The position numbers and the translations under genes were made by a program. DNA of 64,000 nucleotides, from the NCBI GenBank assembly GCA_035582835.1, contig JAYKAV010003376.1, forward strand, positions 281,298 through 345,297, written 5' to 3'. The stretch is from Phoebastria nigripes (Eukaryota > Chordata > Aves > Procellariiformes > Diomedeidae). The notes under the pieces were generated by a model. It was not told the DNA's origin, made no database searches, and was given only the letters and a program-made list of their open reading frames with translations. Positions within the stretch are counted from its first letter, which is position 1; the number at the start of each line of letters is the position of its first letter. Below, in pieces: positions 52,101 to 64,000 of this stretch.

Positions 52101-53044
52101 ACCCCTAGGAGAGGGCATGAGCAGGTCTTTGCAAGCTTTACCTTTAGACTCTGCTTAAAATTTTCCTGTTTGCATCATCCCACGTACATCTGGGTAAATC
52201 ACCACCCGTCTCACCATCAGCTTGCCCTGTTAATGCATCCGTTCCACCTGATTGCAAGATTTTTACATGGACCAGCTCTGATTTCTACTTGTCTTAACTT
52301 CTCTGCTCAGTCAGAATTCACATATTGCGATTGATTTTGTATCCATCTGTTTATTTTACGTCACACTAATGCTGTTATGGCCAATCATTATCTCATTATA
52401 CACACTACAAGCAACCTGAAGTCATGCTCTACCTCAGTGATGGAAAAAATGAAAATACCATGCTCAGACTAGCAGCCTTCCACCCAACACAGACACCTTC
52501 CCAACAGTGATCCATGGTATCCCATTGCAAGGAGCTCCTCAGGATCAGAGATATGTGGAAGAGGAAGGTTTGAGGGAAAAGGTGGCACTTGAGAGGTCCA
52601 GTGCAGGTGGGTAAAGTGAAATGTGAAAACACCCTCATGTCATTGCTGTACTTCCAGGATTAAAGAATTCCTGGAAGAAATGTCTTGGCTTGCCTCCTGC
52701 TGTTAAGTCCATCATAATTATCCTTCCCAGTTTTAAAATCCAGGAAAATTTTCTATATGAGAAGTTTCTTATATAAAATGACTCTCCTTGGTCACATACA
52801 ACTTGAGACAAGCATTCACTTGTTAGATATTGACAACAATATAATACTTTTGACAGCTTATGGCATGTAATGAAAACCAATTTAACCTGTATATTAGAGA
52901 CAATTAAGCTCAACATCAGTGAAAAATATCAAATCCCTGCCTCTGGCTGCTCATATGTGCAAACAGAATATGTAATAATTGCCAGATTTTTTATAACATC
53001 AGAGGACTTAATTTTTACTTACAGATATAAAAAAGGAACTTTAT

Positions 53045-53058
53045 GTGTGTGTGTGTAT
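53045..53058. repeat. Short TG dinucleotide repeat
   Basis: A brief tgtgtgtgtgtgt run in AT-rich intron. Confidence 0.7.
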
Positions 53059-53446
53059 ATGCTTCTGCTAAAAACTTTTAAAAATTTTTCTGCCTGGCCT
53101 GGAAATTTTCATTTAAAAAAGTCAAGAAAGTATAACTATTGAAAAGTTAGTGCATCTAGAGACATATCAGACAAATTAGAGAGGCAGGGGAATGCTCTTG
53201 CTTCTCCATCACTACTCCCTCTTCAGTCTAAACCTGAATAAACTATTCCTGCAGTATTAACCAAATTTACCTTGACAGCTGATGAAAACTGGATCCAAGA
53301 GGTCAGAACGCCAGCTGCCTCGGGAAATACATGCAAGTATGGGAAGAGGAGAGAAAGCAGACATAAAAGATTTTCTAGATAGGGACTTGAAGTGAAAGTC
53401 TGTACTTGGGCATGGCGATATGCAGTACAGCCTCTCCTAACAGCTT

Positions 53447-53472
53447 AAAAAAAAAAAAAAAAAAAAAAAAAA
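53447..53472. repeat. Poly-A tract of 26 bases
   Basis: A pure A run after cagctt. No retrotransposed body or target duplication could be made out, so its origin is unclear. Confidence 0.85.
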
Positions 53473-54867
53473 GGTGTGGATGCAGTCCCTCCACCCTCCA
53501 AGGATAAGGAGATACTCATGGGATTTGCTTGAGGACAAGACCCAGTGCTAAACACAGAGTCATTTCGTAGTTTGAACACAAATGCAGTGGAGTGGCTAGC
53601 GTGGCTCACTGCACTTGGAGGGTGTTTCTTCATTAAATTTGATGAGGCGAAGATTATTCTCCTTTCACTCATGTCTTGTTTTTTCGAGACAGAGGATCTG
53701 GAGACACTGGAGGAACACGTTATACAGCATGGTTGCTAACATTCATCAAACACCTTCCATCCCTGGTTTGCTTTTTTATTTTTAATTAAGAACTGTGCTT
53801 CGGACTACACAAAGCAGATGCATGTAATGCATTTCCTTATCTCCCCAAGGTTTCATTTTTCACTGGAAGAAAGAAAGAATAAACCACTTTGGTTTTTTAC
53901 TAAAAGGTGAAAGATACATAGTTTCCTCAAAGCACGTGCATACACATGCACACACACTGCTGAAAAATGCATTTTCTTCCTTTCTTAGTGGAATATCCTG
54001 AGGCGGAGAGAAATACACTTCTCAGCCAACTCTAACAGTAACGGCCACGTATTTTCTAATTGACCGCAGAAACTAAAACTCTCCTTTACCATTTCAGATA
54101 TTCTGGTGACCCCCATCAATAGCATACCTAAGCATAAGGTTGCATCCCTCAAAAGTTAAATGAACTTGGGTGTTCCTACACAGAAAAATATAACCTTGTT
54201 TTGATGACAGAAGCAGAAAAAATGTTTTTAAGCAAATGTTATGTACTTTATCTAGGTCTAGAGATCTACTACAAATTACTTTGTCTCTTCGTTTCACAAT
54301 TCTTTGTTCCACGGCTTAGAAGGATAAAGAGGTACAAAGAAGCAGGAGATAATTCCCTCACAAAGGACCTCCATTGCCAGAGCCTTTGAAGTTGTGCTAA
54401 AAAAGCCTTGCTAACCCATTAGCTGACACACAGCAGAAACCTGAACTGTTTCCATGCACACTACAAGCAGAGCTATTTTCTGCACAATTAGTCATAAAAA
54501 GGGCCAATGTAAACTGTGTCGGGAGGTCTCAATTCTTTACATTCTCCACACAGTGAATCAGACATTATGTATAACGTTTTGTTGCCATTTAGACCTCAGG
54601 CTGCTTTGCAATCAGGAGGAATGGAGACTGCCGCCTCCTTCTCTCTCGATGCTGATTTTCAAGCCTCTTGGCACCACCAGAGTGTTTATGGTAGTCAGGC
54701 TCCACAAGAATTAGCATAGGCAAAAATGCAAATGCTGAAAGCTGCACGTTCACAGCTGGGGCAAATATATACTGGTTCCTTTGCTTGCTGCCTCCAGAAG
54801 TATGCCTCCATTTCTCTTATTCTAAGAATGGTCAAACCGAGTATTTTGGAAGCTGAATGAAGGTTTA

Positions 54868-54951
54868 GTGGGTATGGAGGTGTTGGGTTGATGGTTGGAC
54901 TCGATGATCTTAGAAGTCTTTTCCAACCTTAATGATTCTATGATTCTATGA
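54868..54951 (+). mobile_element. CR1 LINE 3' terminus
   Basis: Sense-orientation CR1 3' end: ggttggactcgatgatctta, then gaagtcttttccaacctta, ending in the typical tail atgattctatgattctatg. Only about 85 bases remain, so it is strongly 5'-truncated. It is the only plus-strand CR1 recognised here. Confidence 0.9.
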
Positions 54952-57239
54952 ATGTGTCAAGAAGAGGCTGTAATAAGGAGCTACAGCAAACAGTTCAGGC
55001 AATGAATTTTATCTGAATTTGCTAATTTATCCATTATAGCATTCCACTCTAACCCAACGGTCTCTGGGTAACAGCATGAATTTACTGGGGGGAACCACAT
55101 GACATCCCACATTACTGTTTCCTGCCATGGCAGATGTCCCAGACCTATGATGGGGAATCAGTTTTGTGGATAAACCCTGCAAATTTTTAATTCCCTTCCA
55201 CTCCTCCTCCAGCATCATAGCTGCTTCTATCCTTGCACCCAGCCATTCTTTGCTAATGAATATAATCCTTTAAAGATTGGAGGCTCTTTCACCCTTTCTC
55301 ATTTAGACCGCTATTGCTGCCAGAGGATTGCTCCTCTCTCTTCCTAAACCACTTACTTTCCTGAAATCTCACTCTAGTGGTAGGGATTGCCTTGAATCAG
55401 TATCTCGAGTGCACTTTGGCAAGGAGCAAACGTTGGATTTGCGCACAGATCTTGCTTTTGCAAGTTAGATCTAGATGTACCTAAAAGTTTCCTCCAGCCT
55501 GAGTACCCTTCAAATGTGAAGTGTCCTATTAGAGTATAAAGAATGACACCAGGTAATGGATTAGGTGGGTGATATGCAGCATCTAGTGATGAGTATGATG
55601 TTAGGACTGCCTGCAAATTTTGATTTTAGATTTTACTGATAACATGAATAAAATTAATGCTTGTGGGGATCCAGCAGAGGAATTTTCTGGGAATGGCTGG
55701 AAGGACCCCAGTGTCCTCCCACCTCCCCCAGTTAGTATGAAACAACGTGAGCCATACTCCATGCCAGAGGATGAGACATGCAGTGATATGTATCATCAGC
55801 ATCCCAAATGCATCCCTACCCGCACCTCAGACAGACAGATATAACAAAAGCTTCCTAGAGGCTAGTATTCAGGTTCAAATCAAGAGCTAAGTGTGGGCTT
55901 TCCAAAGAGAAAGTGACTTTCAAAGATACAGCACAGAACTGAGAGTGCCCTGGGGCAACTCCTGGGTAGTAACAGCACCCAAATACTATGGACAATAGAT
56001 GCTATGAGAGACAAGCTCATGGCTGAGTGAACTGGGACCCCAGAGAAACTCAGCAGCCTCAGACACCACCCCCACTAGGTCTGCTGATGCTATGCCAAGC
56101 ACCCTTGCCATAGAGGAGAGTGCTTGGTGCTCAGAGAAAGCCAGGAACTCTGCACCCCACCTTTCAGAAAAGTCTGTCATCCCAGGTTGCTGGCTTTTGC
56201 TCCACTGCAGGACATGGTTTTGCACTTGGAAATTTCAGCATTAGGCAAAAAGCTAGAGAGGAGAGCTGGAGATGCAAGGAACGAGCTTTCTTCCTCCCCT
56301 GTTTGGCAGGAGTATCCGAGCCCAAAGCATGCCTTAAAAAATACTTTGTACAAGCCACGTGCAATAGTCTTGTAAAGCAGGCTTTCATCATAGCCTCCTT
56401 ACATCATGCCACCCCTTCTCCAAGGCAGATGGAGAAATCATTTTCCCTCTCTTGTTTGATGTTGTTATTCTCTGCAGTTGTGAGGAACTGACTCATAGCC
56501 ACTTTTGGACAGTCACAGGAAGCAAAGCAATAAAACATAAAAGGCCAAAGCGTGCAGCACTTTGAACGTCCAGCAATCCTCCCATGGCTCTCCTTCATTC
56601 TTTCCTTGCATGTAATCACCTCTCTCCCCTCTCACCCGTGAGCACTTACAGAATATGCACTGGAGAAAGGCCACACCATAGCTGGGGGAGAATGGAGCAA
56701 CGAGAGTCCAGAAGTTGAGGGGGTTATTCCAGATTGACACCAGGGTAATGGAGCACAGATTTGTGTTTCCCTGGGGTGTCTTTGAGGTCTGCAGTGCAAT
56801 ACTATACTCAGACCATCTCAGTTTGAAGGACAGACAGACTCGGACAGGCTTCTTCTATTTTCTTGCTGCCCCTCGATATAATAAACTCCCCTCATGTCTC
56901 TCCCCTTCTGCTCTTCCTTTCTGCTTAGCCCCTCCAAGCATCCCTTCCATTGAGGGCATGGAGCTATTCGAGGCACCCAGATGTCACACACTGGAAATCC
57001 TTCTCTGGAAGTGGCCTGGAGTGCAATGCACAGTCCTCAACAGGCTCAGCACAAGTGGGACTGAGCTTACCAGTCTGGGACTGGTGCCATGCTGGCATAG
57101 CTCTCTGCTTTCAGACCCAATACAGTGCCACCACATAGGCTCAGCCACTCAGTTCTGTGATATCTTTGAAGTCTTTGCACATCTTCCCTAGCAGACTTGC
57201 CCTAAATATATGATGAGGAAAACAATAAAATGGTGGGAG

Positions 57240-57317
57240 TTTTTTTTTGTTGTAGGGTTTTTTTTTTGTGTGGTTGGGGTGTTTTTTGTTTTTGTTTTTG
57301 TTTTTGTTTTTGTTTTT
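57240..57317. repeat. T-rich tract with (gttttt)n array
   Basis: T runs interrupted by G, ending in about five gttttt units between 57288 and 57317. The minus-strand reading is an A/C-rich tract, which creates an artificial Lys/Asn-rich frame. Confidence 0.85.
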
Positions 57318-58365
57318 AACAAAAAACTCAATTTTCTTCAAGTCTAAACCAGCTGTTTTGCTTAGGTTAAGAAAAACAACACAAGTGAGAACTGAAGTGA
57401 GGTCGCCTCCCAAGCATCTCCTCTGGCCTCTGTGTCAGACCACAGCAACAACTGAGCTGTGTCAGACCAACACAACAACAGGGTTCATAGCTGCTTCAGA
57501 CATTTCAAAATGAAGCGACTAGTCTAAGCTGGTCAGTCTCACTGGAGAGAACAGGCACCTCCACAGAGCAATTCATTCCAACATCTCAAATACCAGGTTT
57601 GGGAAGAACATAAGCCCTCTGTGCAACTCCCTCTCCATTGATCATGTGAGTTTAAATAGCTCCTTTAGCCTCAGCATGTATCAGACACGGCATGATGGCC
57701 CACCAAGCTACTCTACCACTGCCCAGAGCCCATCCTTCCCTCTCCTGCCCTGTCCCCCACCTTTCTTGCCATGCCAGAGTTTGCAAGGGAGGGGGAGCTG
57801 TGTTGATCTGTGCTGGACAACATGCTCTGGTTGGTTATGGGGCCTTTTGGGCTATTTCATAGTCTAGCTTTACTTACATGGCATTAGAGGAGTTTTCCAC
57901 AGAAAGAAGGTCCAACAGAGGATGACCCTTTCAGTACATATTCTTAAAGAAATAACTCAATGGATATCAAGGATCCAAGTTTAAAGGGCAGAAGGAGGTG
58001 GATGAGTAGCTCACAATATCCTATTACCTCAGCCCAGTATGTTTGAGATATGATGAATTCAATCCCTTCCTGACTACACTAAGGAAAAGGTCCCTTGGGG
58101 GTAAACAACAAAGCCTACAGATTTGAAGTGTTTATTTTCTAAAATGTATTTGTTGTGTTTGCTGGTATAAGCTGGAACAACTTACCAAGACAAGAAATCT
58201 GTAGGAGGAAAATGATGTGGCTAGGGCTGAAGTAAAGGTCTGCCTGTTATTTTGTCCCCAGGTTTTACTGGGAGTGAAGACAGGGCTTGCTCAGTCTGAG
58301 ATATTGCATGGAGGATGGTTATTGGCATTTTCCCCTACAGCAGAATGCCACGACTACATGGGATT

Positions 58366-58410
58366 TTCTTTTTTCTTCTTCTTCTTTTTTTTTTTTTTTT
58401 TTTTTTTTTT
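58366..58410. repeat. Pyrimidine tract ending in T26
   Basis: ttttcttttttcttcttctt leads into 26 uninterrupted T residues. It creates an artificial poly-Lys/poly-Phe frame. Length is likely variable between individuals or assemblies. Confidence 0.9.
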
Positions 58411-58491
58411 AAGGTACATGCTCCTCAGTGAATCATGTTGTTGGGAACACACCTTTCTACACAAAGATGTGATGTAAGGTGTGACTGGAGG

Positions 58492-58527
58492 TGTGTGCCA
58501 CCATGGAGCTGTGTGCCACCATGGAGC
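58492..58527. repeat. Two perfect tandem copies of an 18-bp unit
   Basis: tgtgtgccaccatggagc occurs twice in direct succession and is followed by a partial third unit (tgtgtgac). Each copy contains ccaccatgg, a Kozak-like string that is probably incidental. Confidence 0.9.
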
Positions 58528-59515
58528 TGTGTGACAGGGAACATGTCTGTGTCCCTCATGTGATTCTCTCCAATGGACAGGGCCAATATACAAAATCTTA
58601 GGAACTTCACCCATACCCAGCACTGCAGCATGAGACAAGGAGATGAGTCTGAGGAAAATCTAGAGAAAACCCATCATCTCTAAGAGTCTTCTCAGGGTGC
58701 TGAGACATCTCTGAGACTGGCCCAACCAGCTAGGACCATCAGATCACTTAAGTACAAACGGTCTGGTATGAAATGCACTGTCCTTTCGTACAATATTGTT
58801 TGCCAACTGTCATCAACACCTCAAGCAGTGAGGAAATTGGTAAGGAAATGCAGTCTCTTTTTTTTGCCCAAGGTGCCTCATTAGCATGCTTGCAGCCTTG
58901 CTGAAGTAGACAACACGCTCCCATCTGAACCAAAGTTATCAGCTCTTTTCACATAAGCCACTGCAAGTCCCCCTGGACAGCCACCACAGTAAAGTCCCAA
59001 CAGCTGGCGCTAGGCAGGTAGCCTCTGAGAGAAGTGTTTCATATCCCATCGCAAATCCCCCGAGCCATCCCGAACTAGTCTGGAATGCACATGGACCTGC
59101 TTGCCAAAGCCAGGCAAGGGTTAGGGCAGGGGGGAGAAAACTTGTTTCCATACCTCCCCGCTCCGTGCTCGTACTTTGCAAAGAAGGTAACTGTGAACGT
59201 GTTACTAAAACACCTACAATGACTTGATGGAGTCTGAGCTGAGGGCAGCTTTGAGCCTTGGAAAGCTCCTTGGTCAGCGAAACAACTTTTTGCATGCAGA
59301 GTATCTCATTGAACTTGTGGAGACATTTCTGAGGCGTGGCCCAGCAAGGACCAGATCTTGTGGGACCTCAGCTTTTCTTAGGACACAGCCAGTACTATGA
59401 AATGCAGCATCTTTGCCTGCCTTAAGCAAAGGCTTCTGGCAGGTAATAAGGATGTACTTAGTAGCTTGCTGTAGGAAATAAATAGTGGTGAGGACCCTGG
59501 TATATCATTGCAGAC

Positions 59516-59730
59516 TCTAGGAATCAGAAGTTCAGGGACTTCCAGAGCTGGACTATTAAGTTTGTCTAATCCCTTTTTGGCCTCATGGATGCATTTGGCT
59601 TCCACAATATCCTGTGACCGCAATGTAATTACGCACGGTATGAAACAGCACTTCCCTGTGTTTATTTTGAACCTGCCCACTGATTGTTTCATTAGGCTCC
59701 CCCCAGTTCCTCCAGTTTGCACAAGCACAG
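59516..59730 (-). mobile_element. Ancient CR1/L3-like LINE fragment
   Basis: The plus strand contains tctaatccctttttggcct, then cttccacaatatcctgtg, tgaaacagcacttccctgtg, tttattttgaacctgccc and tttcattaggctcccccc. This order resembles a common old CR1-clade repeat in reptiles and birds, read antisense, and parallels the block order of the fragment at 7797. The sequence is highly diverged, so the subfamily and the ends are uncertain. Confidence 0.55.
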
Positions 59731-62700
59731 CTCTAAACTGAATTTAAAAAAATTGTAATCTTGCTCTCGTGTGAGATTAAACCATGCCAGGAAAGTTAGT
59801 TGGGGGTAATGTCTGTCAAATCTGTGAAATTACTTCAAAAGACTACAAGACAGGCTGTCATTTTCTGTTTGAAAATGAGTTTGAAAACCACAAATCAAAG
59901 CTCCCAGTTGACAGGACACGGATCCTTGCTTGTTCTTTCTGGTTTTGACCTCACAGTCAACTGTTTTACAGACTACACTGGTTTCTTCATCTTTTCCCGG
60001 AGCCCGTTTCTGGTGGTTTATTTGGATTGTGGATGTCTCACAAGTGAAAAACGTGGTCATGACATAGCACAAAACACAGTGATTCCTCAGCAAATCGCTG
60101 GCCTCCTGAAGTTTATGGACACAGAACAAACTCTGTGCTCGAACAGAGAGTACTGATGCTTTCTAGCCCGCTTCTCGAGTAGTGTCCTGTTGGCATAGGA
60201 AAATGGAAACCATTTTACCAGACCTTTTAAAAAAGGAAACTCTTCAAGAAAACCAAAACCTAGCCTCCTTAGTCAGTATCTTTTTAAATATAAAAGCTTC
60301 ACATTGTTAAGACCGTCGATGGTTCATGCTTTTCCCAGAAAAATCCAGCTGGCCACTGGATGTCACTGTTGTTGCAGAAAAACACACCAGAAAGTTCACA
60401 AATCAGGCTGTGAATAAGGTGAGGTGAAGTCACCCAAACCTGGAAATGGCCTTTTCTTTCAGTTAACCAGCACAGTGCCGGTGGCACTTGGAGGCTGCCC
60501 CGCCAGTGCAAGCAACTGGAGGCAAGGCGCACTCAATGGCGCCGAGGTCTCCATCACCATCTGAAGACAAGTCCTCCATGGAGCTCATGGACCCTGACTC
60601 ACCTGCGCCCAGATGTGTGTCCCCTCTTCTTGCTAGCTTCCCTCCGGTTTTGCTGAGGTGTGTCCCCACTGAGCCCCTGGGTCTGCACGACACATCCAAC
60701 CTGGCCTCCAGTTTGGACTTAACCCCTTCTCCCTGCCCTATAGCGGAGCACACTGCAGCAAGCACGTTTCCAAGCTTGTCCTCAATCATGGATTAAAAGC
60801 AATTACACGTAGTTTTGCTCTGTGGTTTTAGCTGGCGCTGCTGAAAGGGCAGTTTAGCACAGTTGCATAACTTCCAAGGTTTGAGCTAATATCTCCATGG
60901 AAAGCAGCTTTGCGTTATGTAGATCATTTGCCTCCTCTGAATTACACCAGGCATTTCCAAATCCACCCAACCACACAGAGGAAACCTGCCCTAAAAGACC
61001 CTCCTGAGCCTTTTAATTCAGCTAAGGATGCCTTTGCACCATCATGGTGAGCCTCGCCAGCGCAGGCAACAGACTGTCTCAAGGAGTGCTTTGAGGCTGT
61101 ATGCTGAGGCCCCTCCCTCTGTGAAAGCAGGTGAAACAAGCCCCAGGAGTCCACAAAACCCTTTCAGATTGGGGTCACCAGGTGCAGATGGTGCTGCTGT
61201 GGCATTTCAGGAGGTGTAAACTGGGACTTGCTTCTCACCTTACACTCCAAGCTTAAGGCTTGCTGCTTGATCCATGCCTGCTCTAGCGCCAGGAAGCAAA
61301 CCCACAAAACAAGGCAGATCAAAACAACGAACTATTGCCCCTGAGGAGAGAAGGAAGGCAGGAACACACCGCAGACATTTGTTAAGCTGCTTAATATGGT
61401 GTTCCAAGACCCTCAGACACATGTGGTGTGGGAAGAGATCTAGAGTACCTGCATCTGGAGATCTGTCTCTTTTGAAGTGCAAAGCATGCCCAAGGCTGTG
61501 GAATAATAGAAAACTGGGCTAGAAAGTACCCATTTTAGTCCATTTAAATGTCATAAATCAGGATCAACTCTGCCTAGGCATGATGGATCAGATCAGCTTT
61601 GACCCTAAGGATGTTGGTATAAATTAGAAAAAGGATCTCCCTAGGCTCTTTGACCGCAATATTTTTAAAGCATTAGGAGATTCCCTGGCTGGGTCTTTAT
61701 TATTTTTTCTTTCTTTAAAACCAAAACAGAAGAAAGAAATGCTTTGGGAAGGATGGACAGTCCTTTGGCTAAACGTTCTGTGGTGGAAGGAGTGGGGGTT
61801 TCTAGCCAGCAATGGCAAAGTCTCTACTAGGAGGGTAAATCTTATTTGTCAAAGAGACCATCTGTGTAGTGGGAAAAGAACAGAAAATAGTCCTGTGGTA
61901 TTTGGAGATTCTCAGCTGTAAAGGTGATGTATGAATACAAACAGTGGTCACTCCTGAGCTCATATGCCACCTCTCTTGGACACCGCCTGTCACAACTCAA
62001 CAGTGATGAGCTCCATCCTGCAAATACTTCCATTCGTAAGCTACTTTGTGCATGCAAACAGTTGTATCAAGCCTCCACATCCCCGTGCACAAAGGATGCC
62101 TTGCTCACAGATGTTAAATTTAATTGACCAAAAGTCATGGAAAGCTGTATTCCTGAAGTACTAATTTGTACATGCTACGCCTGCAGAGAAGTTCTTTTTA
62201 TTACAAATTTATTCTGAATTAGATTATCAAATGTGTATCTACATTCCACTCATTACTACTTATCTTCGTGAATTCCACCCACACAGATCTATTCTCAGCC
62301 ACATGGCCAAACATCCTGACTAAGTTCAATTTAGTTTTTTTCTGTATAAATGTATAAACACACAGATTTTCTATATACATCCATGTTTCGAGCAAGCAGG
62401 AATATTTGATTTGAATCACCACTGCATTACTCTGGTTTTACACTGGTATAAACACTAGTGGTTTTCCCTGTTATCTCCTGCTGCCCAGCTGTGAACATTG
62501 GGGAAAAGGAGCAACAATGAAGATAAGCGCAATTTATCTGAACATCTCTCTCATAATATTGGCCCAGTGAGCGGACTTCTAGTGAAACCAAAAAGACGGA
62601 GATTCAGTGATCCTGTTAGTTTTCCATGACACGGCTGTCCACTCTGACACATGGTCACATCCAAAAGTTGAGTAAGTTATTATGGAAGTTTAGAAACCTC

Positions 62701-63704
62701 TAAAATATACACAACAGATTTTGAAAAACATTGTGGTTACGTGGGTTCAAGCATGCTTGAGGAATATGTTAAAATCCAAGCAAACAATCTACGCCTTCAC
62801 CCCCTTTCTGTTAACACACCAGTGTGTGCATACATCACCAAGCTTGCGTTGCAATTTGTAGCTCTGTTATTCATAGCCTCCATTAAAGAATAACAGCCCC
62901 TGTTTGAGTATCACGAGGCAAAATTGTTCGCACATGTGGACCAAACAGACACACCAAGGCTGCACCCTTATGGTTTCTGAGTGACAAGCTTAATAAGATT
63001 ACGCTTGATCTTTCTCTTAATAAAGCTGGATGACATTCAAGCAAAGCCTGGGTTTTGTTTTAATGGTACATTAAGGGAACCCAGAGTTTGGCACAGCCGG
63101 AGGCCTGAACCATCGAACAAAACTTGGCACTGCCAACATTCCCTTACAATCTCAGACCTCACATAATGAATATTTATATCTAAATATACACACACGCACA
63201 TATATTAAATACCTATCATGAGCTGGTCAAGGTCAATGCTCTGGGTAACAGAGTTGGATGTAATACCAAGAATGATGATGGTTTTTTTTTCCCGTGTTAT
63301 GAATCACACAAATTAAGCAACCCACAGTTTATAGAGTCTGCAACATGATGGACTGCTTTTAAACCACACATACCAAAAGGAAGGAGAACAACTCCAAGAA
63401 ATAACAAAAGCAAAAGAGAAGTGTCATCACCTTACTGTTTAAACCTGAACACAGCAGAACACGGAGACTCCTGCTCAACTTTAATAACACCAGCAGCCTT
63501 AGCCGACTCCAGGGGAAGCAGTCATTTGCTTGAGATAAGTCAGGGCTTGCGTGTTTTGAAGCACTGTGGGTTAGAAGCTAAATAGTGTTAGCTGAGTCAC
63601 ACTGATTTAAACCATAATTGCACCTGGCCCAAAGATTACAAAAGACAGAACACAAAGAAATCACTTAGAGGAACAGGGAAGATATAATACTGAATTTTTA
63701 TTTT

Positions 63705-63787
63705 GGAAGAGAGAAAAGGGGGGGGGGGAGAGAGAGAGAGCGAGAAAAGAGAGGAAGAAAAGAGAGAGAAAAGAGAGAAAAGAGAAA
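63705..63787. repeat. Polypurine tract (G11 core, GA and GAAA repeats)
   Basis: About 83 bases of purines broken by a single C at 63741. It includes a run of 11 G (63718-63728) followed by GA repeats and gagaaaa units. Long homopurine mirror-like tracts can form triplex or H-DNA and are hard to sequence. Confidence 0.9.
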
Positions 63788-64000
63788 TAACCCCTCCCCA
63801 ATGAAGACTTTACTTTTGGAAAAGGAAAGCTTCCTTAAGGACAACCTGAGCAGTCCCATCTTCTCTTTCCCTCATCTCTGTCGTCTGTTATACCAAGGGT
63901 ACAGCTATGCCTCTGTGTGTGCTCAGACTGCGTATCTGTGTACCTGTACCAGTCCTACAGATAAGTCAATGAGTCTCAGGCTTAAACAGGGAGTTCATGA

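Larger units (their letters stand above)
49166..64000 (-). other. TRABD2B intron upstream of the third-last exon, incomplete at the window end
   Basis: This is intron sequence from the acceptor at 49166-49167 to the window edge. I looked on the minus strand for the expected upstream coding blocks (the KRNER/GKRV region, CFFAFGA, the HYNCGD region and FLWTI) and found none, so the preceding exon probably lies past 64000. Contents are a CR1 3' end (54868-54951), an older CR1-clade fragment (59516-59730), long A and T runs, an 18-bp tandem repeat and a polypurine tract. No other gene was recognised. Confidence 0.75.

Noticed and set aside
56715..57191. 158-codon open frame on the plus strand, the longest seen
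   Set aside because: Leu/Ser/Pro/Cys-rich translation typical of non-coding frames. No family recognised and no flanking exon structure seen.
57141..57413. Lys/Asn-rich minus-strand frame
   Set aside because: Produced by the (gttttt)n simple repeat.
58354..58638. Minus-strand frame with a poly-Lys end and a repeated HGGT motif
   Set aside because: An artefact of the T26 run and the 18-bp tandem repeat, not a gene.
60463..60796. Overlapping 100-codon frames on both strands rich in Ser, Pro and acidic residues
   Set aside because: Looked protein-like at first, but both strands are open together and neither resembles a known protein. Probably GC-rich non-coding DNA.

Overview
This is a stretch of a vertebrate genome, almost certainly a bird. 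It carries CR1 retrotransposon ends of the avian type (8-bp tails and the 'tctagtccaaccccc' signature), older CR1-clade relics, and a solo LTR of a family I recognise from avian genomes. Genes are sparse, introns are large, and splice sites follow GT-AG. No prokaryotic features, CRISPR arrays or operons are present.

The only gene I can support is the 3' part of TRABD2B (TIKI2), a secretory-pathway and cell-surface metalloprotease that inactivates Wnt ligands. It lies on the minus strand. Three coding exons are readable: 49165-49075, 24440-24171, and 3786-3564 (ending at the stop). All three junctions are phase-compatible and give one open frame of about 193 codons. It runs from the catalytic-type His of the second GX2H motif, through a basic linker ending in LWVRIED, to a hydrophobic C-terminal tail that looks like a GPI-attachment signal. 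The earlier exons, with the signal peptide and the rest of the catalytic domain, are not visible and probably lie beyond base 64000. Almost the whole window is therefore TRABD2B intron, plus its 3' UTR and flank in bases 1-3563.

Layout: 1-3563 is 3' UTR and downstream flank. 3564-3786 is the last exon. 3787-24170 is the last intron, with an old CR1 relic at about 7.8-8.3 kb and a GC/CpG-richer patch at about 9.85-11.7 kb. 24171-24440 is the penultimate exon. 24441-49074 is an intron holding a complete solo LTR with a 5-bp target-site duplication, a CR1 3' end, and an exon-like plus-strand segment at 41609-41801. 49075-49165 is the third-last exon. 49166-64000 is a further, incomplete intron with two CR1 pieces and several homopolymer or low-complexity tracts.

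I found no evidence of an undescribed multi-gene system. The most worthwhile leads are the sense-oriented LTR just upstream of the penultimate exon, the plus-strand candidate exon, and the bird-specific sequence between the conserved linker and the membrane anchor. Most open frames of 60-150 codons here look like chance frames in intronic DNA and are not listed as genes.
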